NCBI RefSeq assembly: GCF_015706575.1
Contig: NW_024037052.1
Coordinates: 12,884,711-12,948,710, forward strand
Direction: 5' to 3'
From: Patiria miniata
Lineage: Eukaryota > Echinodermata > Asteroidea > Valvatida > Asterinidae
DNA: 64,000 nt
The first letter of the stretch is position 1; each line of letters begins with the position of its first letter. Made by a program: the position numbers and the translations under genes. This document shows positions 62,026-64,000 of the stretch, one piece after another. Under the pieces are notes generated by a model. It ran no database searches and had not been told where the DNA came from. It worked only from the letters and a program-made list of their open reading frames with translations.

Positions 62026-62880
62026 GTAAGATACCAAGCGACAGAAACAACTTTTCTCATTGGTTAAAAAAATATTATCTCCAAGCAAACTTGAGTCCTC
62101 GGTCCTGATTGGTCAATCCATGGCAACGACAGTGTGATAGTATCCCATATACCATGGTCCCTGTCACACTGAGTTTATTGCACTATTCTAAGGTGCACGC
62201 TCTTTTCGAGCTGTACACACGTGTAGTAGGATCGCTGCTAAAAAGGTCTTACAGCATGCACATTCCATATGCGTCAAGTTTGCTTGACGATGAATTTGTT
62301 ATCCCACTTGCACTTGTGGAACGCGGAAAGTGTAACACGTCTGTGTCCCATATGTCACTCGGCCTTCGGCCTCATGGCATATGGGACACAGACACACTAC
62401 ATTATTCTGTGTTCTGAGCTTGTTGGATAACTTCATACAAAAGGGAGCTTGGTCGTTCATAGACTGCATACTTAAAAAAGTAGAAAAGTAAATAATGACA
62501 TTTTTTTCACATTTTCTTTCAACCTATGGCCTAGTTAATTGCATTCATAACTGTGTTCACTTGTAAGCAAGTGTAGAAGTGAGGAACTTTTTTTATTGAC
62601 ATCAGAGGTTTTGGTATGTTGTTTAGTGATGTCATTTCTTTTTTAGTTTTGCAGTGCAATCATACTTCTTTCTAGAGTTAACAGATTTTTTTTTTCTTTC
62701 AATTCAATCAACATTTATTTCCATAATGCCACAACTTTTATAAAATAATGTATCAAAGTGAAGCAATAAATAAAAGGACTGTGTTGAAAAAAGAAAAAAA
62801 AAGATGGATAAGATAGAACAATAATTCGAAAGGCAATTATGGAATCATCTTTCGAAGCCGGGGGCTTATATGTGATGCGA
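62026..62880 (+). repeat. Start of CFAP47 intron 46, with an inverted repeat at about 62127-62400
   Basis: AGTGTGATAGTATCCCATAT at about 62129 is opposed by CATATGGGACACAGACACAC at about 62377. An inner hairpin CCATATGTCACTCGGCC / GGCCTCATGGCATATGG is centred at about 62365. It looks like a foldback MITE. The remainder to 62880 is AT-rich and unrecognised. No exon continuing CFAP47 was found. Confidence 0.55.
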
Positions 62881-63120
62881 TCAAGCTAAATGAGTTGTTT
62901 GTCGGGAATTTTCATTTGGAGATTCAAGCCAAAATAGGGCCACTTCATCACATCACTTCATCACATCTCTTGGTGTTCCAACTTCCATAATGTTTTAACT
63001 AAAGATGGTACCAGCATGCGGTTTTCACAGCAGTAATGCTGAGATTGTGCTCTTTTCAAATCTGTAAAAAAAAAAATGACAAGGGTCGACAAACGACTCA
63101 TTTAGCTTGATCGCATCACA
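62881..63120. mobile_element. TGTGATGCGATCAAGC MITE, copy 3
   Basis: A complete 240-bp copy with inverted ends TGTGATGCGATCAAGCTAAA and TTTAGCTTGATCGCATCACA. TA borders on both sides (62879-62880, 63121-63122). It is very similar to copy 2, suggesting recent spread. Confidence 0.88.
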
Positions 63121-63122
63121 TA

Positions 63123-64000
63123 TGGAGATGCTGTTAGAAAAACAAGCAAACAAACAAAACGATGTACATCAACAAATACAGAGAAAGACTAACAATCGGA
63201 CAAACACAAAAATGGGATGAATATAAATATTGAGGGGTAGATTAACAAAATAGATACTGCCATAGATGAATAATTATGCAACTAGTCAAAGAAACAAAAA
63301 ACAGTGCATAAATGAATTGACATTCTACACACTGTATAATCCATTTCATATAAAACATGTGTGTCATTCCCAAATTCCCTGAAAAGACTTTGTTGTAAAT
63401 GTGGGTCATTTCTATAAATTTGGGGTCCATTTTCTTTCCTGCCCCCGTTACATCTGACATCTATGAGTTCATATTTCTGATGCACTCCTTGATGCAGTCG
63501 TCCTCCAAGAGTGATTATGAATAGCAAACCCCCTACCCAACAATAAAGAATTTCTGGAGGTCATTCTTAATGATACTTGAATGGCAAATTACAAAGTACC
63601 AAGGTACCAGGGACATGGAAAATGTCACACTGGACCCTAAATTTGCAGAATGACCCATGTGTATTACAGTCCTGAACTGCTTGTACTAGTTATTCCACTT
63701 TGTTAAGCTAAAGGTCTTAGTGACAGCCTCCGTCAATCAACGGCCTGATTAACAACACATGCCCATCCAATAACACAGCCGCTGAACGGGATCAAACACG
63801 AGACATCAAAAACACCATCTGGATTACGGTTTTCCCTGAATCGCAACCGATCTCCCCGTGTCTCGCTGGAGCCTAGGTGTATTATGACAACCCAACGCGT
63901 TATCTGGTTGTGTTCAGTAATTATTGACAGTTGCGCGTTCCCGAGCCCTGGCTCGAAGCAATTTCCCCTGCATATGTACGAGTTCCTTCCTTTGCCCGCG
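63123..64000 (+). other. Right end of the window (CFAP47 intron 46)
   Basis: AT-rich to about 63700, then higher in GC. I found no exon matching the remaining CFAP47 C terminus, no transposon ends and no RNA gene. The two minus-strand frames at 63242-63527 have no recognisable domain. Confidence 0.45.

Noticed and set aside
1-64000. Endogenous retroviruses, LTR elements, Polintons or LINE reverse transcriptases
   Set aside because: No LTR pair, reverse transcriptase, integrase or capsid-like sequence was recognised in any frame.

Overview
The window is nuclear DNA of an animal: genes are split into many short exons (about 50-580 bp) with GT..AG introns of about 0.15-3.6 kb, and the introns are full of small non-autonomous DNA transposons, tRNA-derived SINEs and minisatellites. 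The proteins match axonemal genes that are intact in ciliated metazoans. The repeat style and intron sizes suggest a marine invertebrate, probably a deuterostome such as an echinoderm; this assignment is inference and no species can be named from the sequence alone.

Two host genes explain all the convincing coding sequence. On the minus strand, six exons between 206 and 6391 give a complete 315-residue DNAJB13 (class B J-protein; radial-spoke protein of the RSP16 type). On the plus strand, 46 exons from 6672 to 62025 give the first 3151 codons of CFAP47 (FAP47), a giant axonemal protein made of repeated Ig-like ASH/MSP domains plus one calponin-homology domain. I checked every splice junction for phase; the frame stays open through all 46 exons. 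The last C-terminal exons lie beyond the right edge. The two genes are head to head, with 280 bp between start codons. That gap contains a forkhead (FOXJ1-type) word and two RFX/X-box-like half sites, so it looks like a shared ciliogenesis promoter.

Introns, left to right. DNAJB13 intron 1 carries an 818-bp near-perfect foldback element with a 9-bp target duplication and a 1-kb element made of clustered palindromes. CFAP47 intron 1 has a hAT-like element and intron 2 a piggyBac-type remnant. Introns 6, 17, 27 and 33 hold minisatellites. Intron 7 has an orphan THAP-like start. Intron 10 has a 2.1-kb complex tandem repeat. Introns 14-16 hold hAT MITEs and SINEs. Intron 18 begins with a transposon whose target duplication copies the exon 18 splice donor. 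Intron 20 is a chain of TTAA-flanked elements. Introns 21, 29 and 44 contain tandem duplications that include pieces of the adjoining exon and its splice site. Introns 27, 31 and 45 carry TTAA-flanked elements, some with a second MITE nested inside.

The clearest biology is the divergent pairing of two axonemal genes. The most unusual sequence-level observation is that duplication or insertion has repeatedly copied CFAP47 splice sites (exons 18, 22, 30 and 44) while leaving a usable reading frame. I saw no reverse transcriptase, LTR pair, capsid gene or functional non-coding RNA gene.
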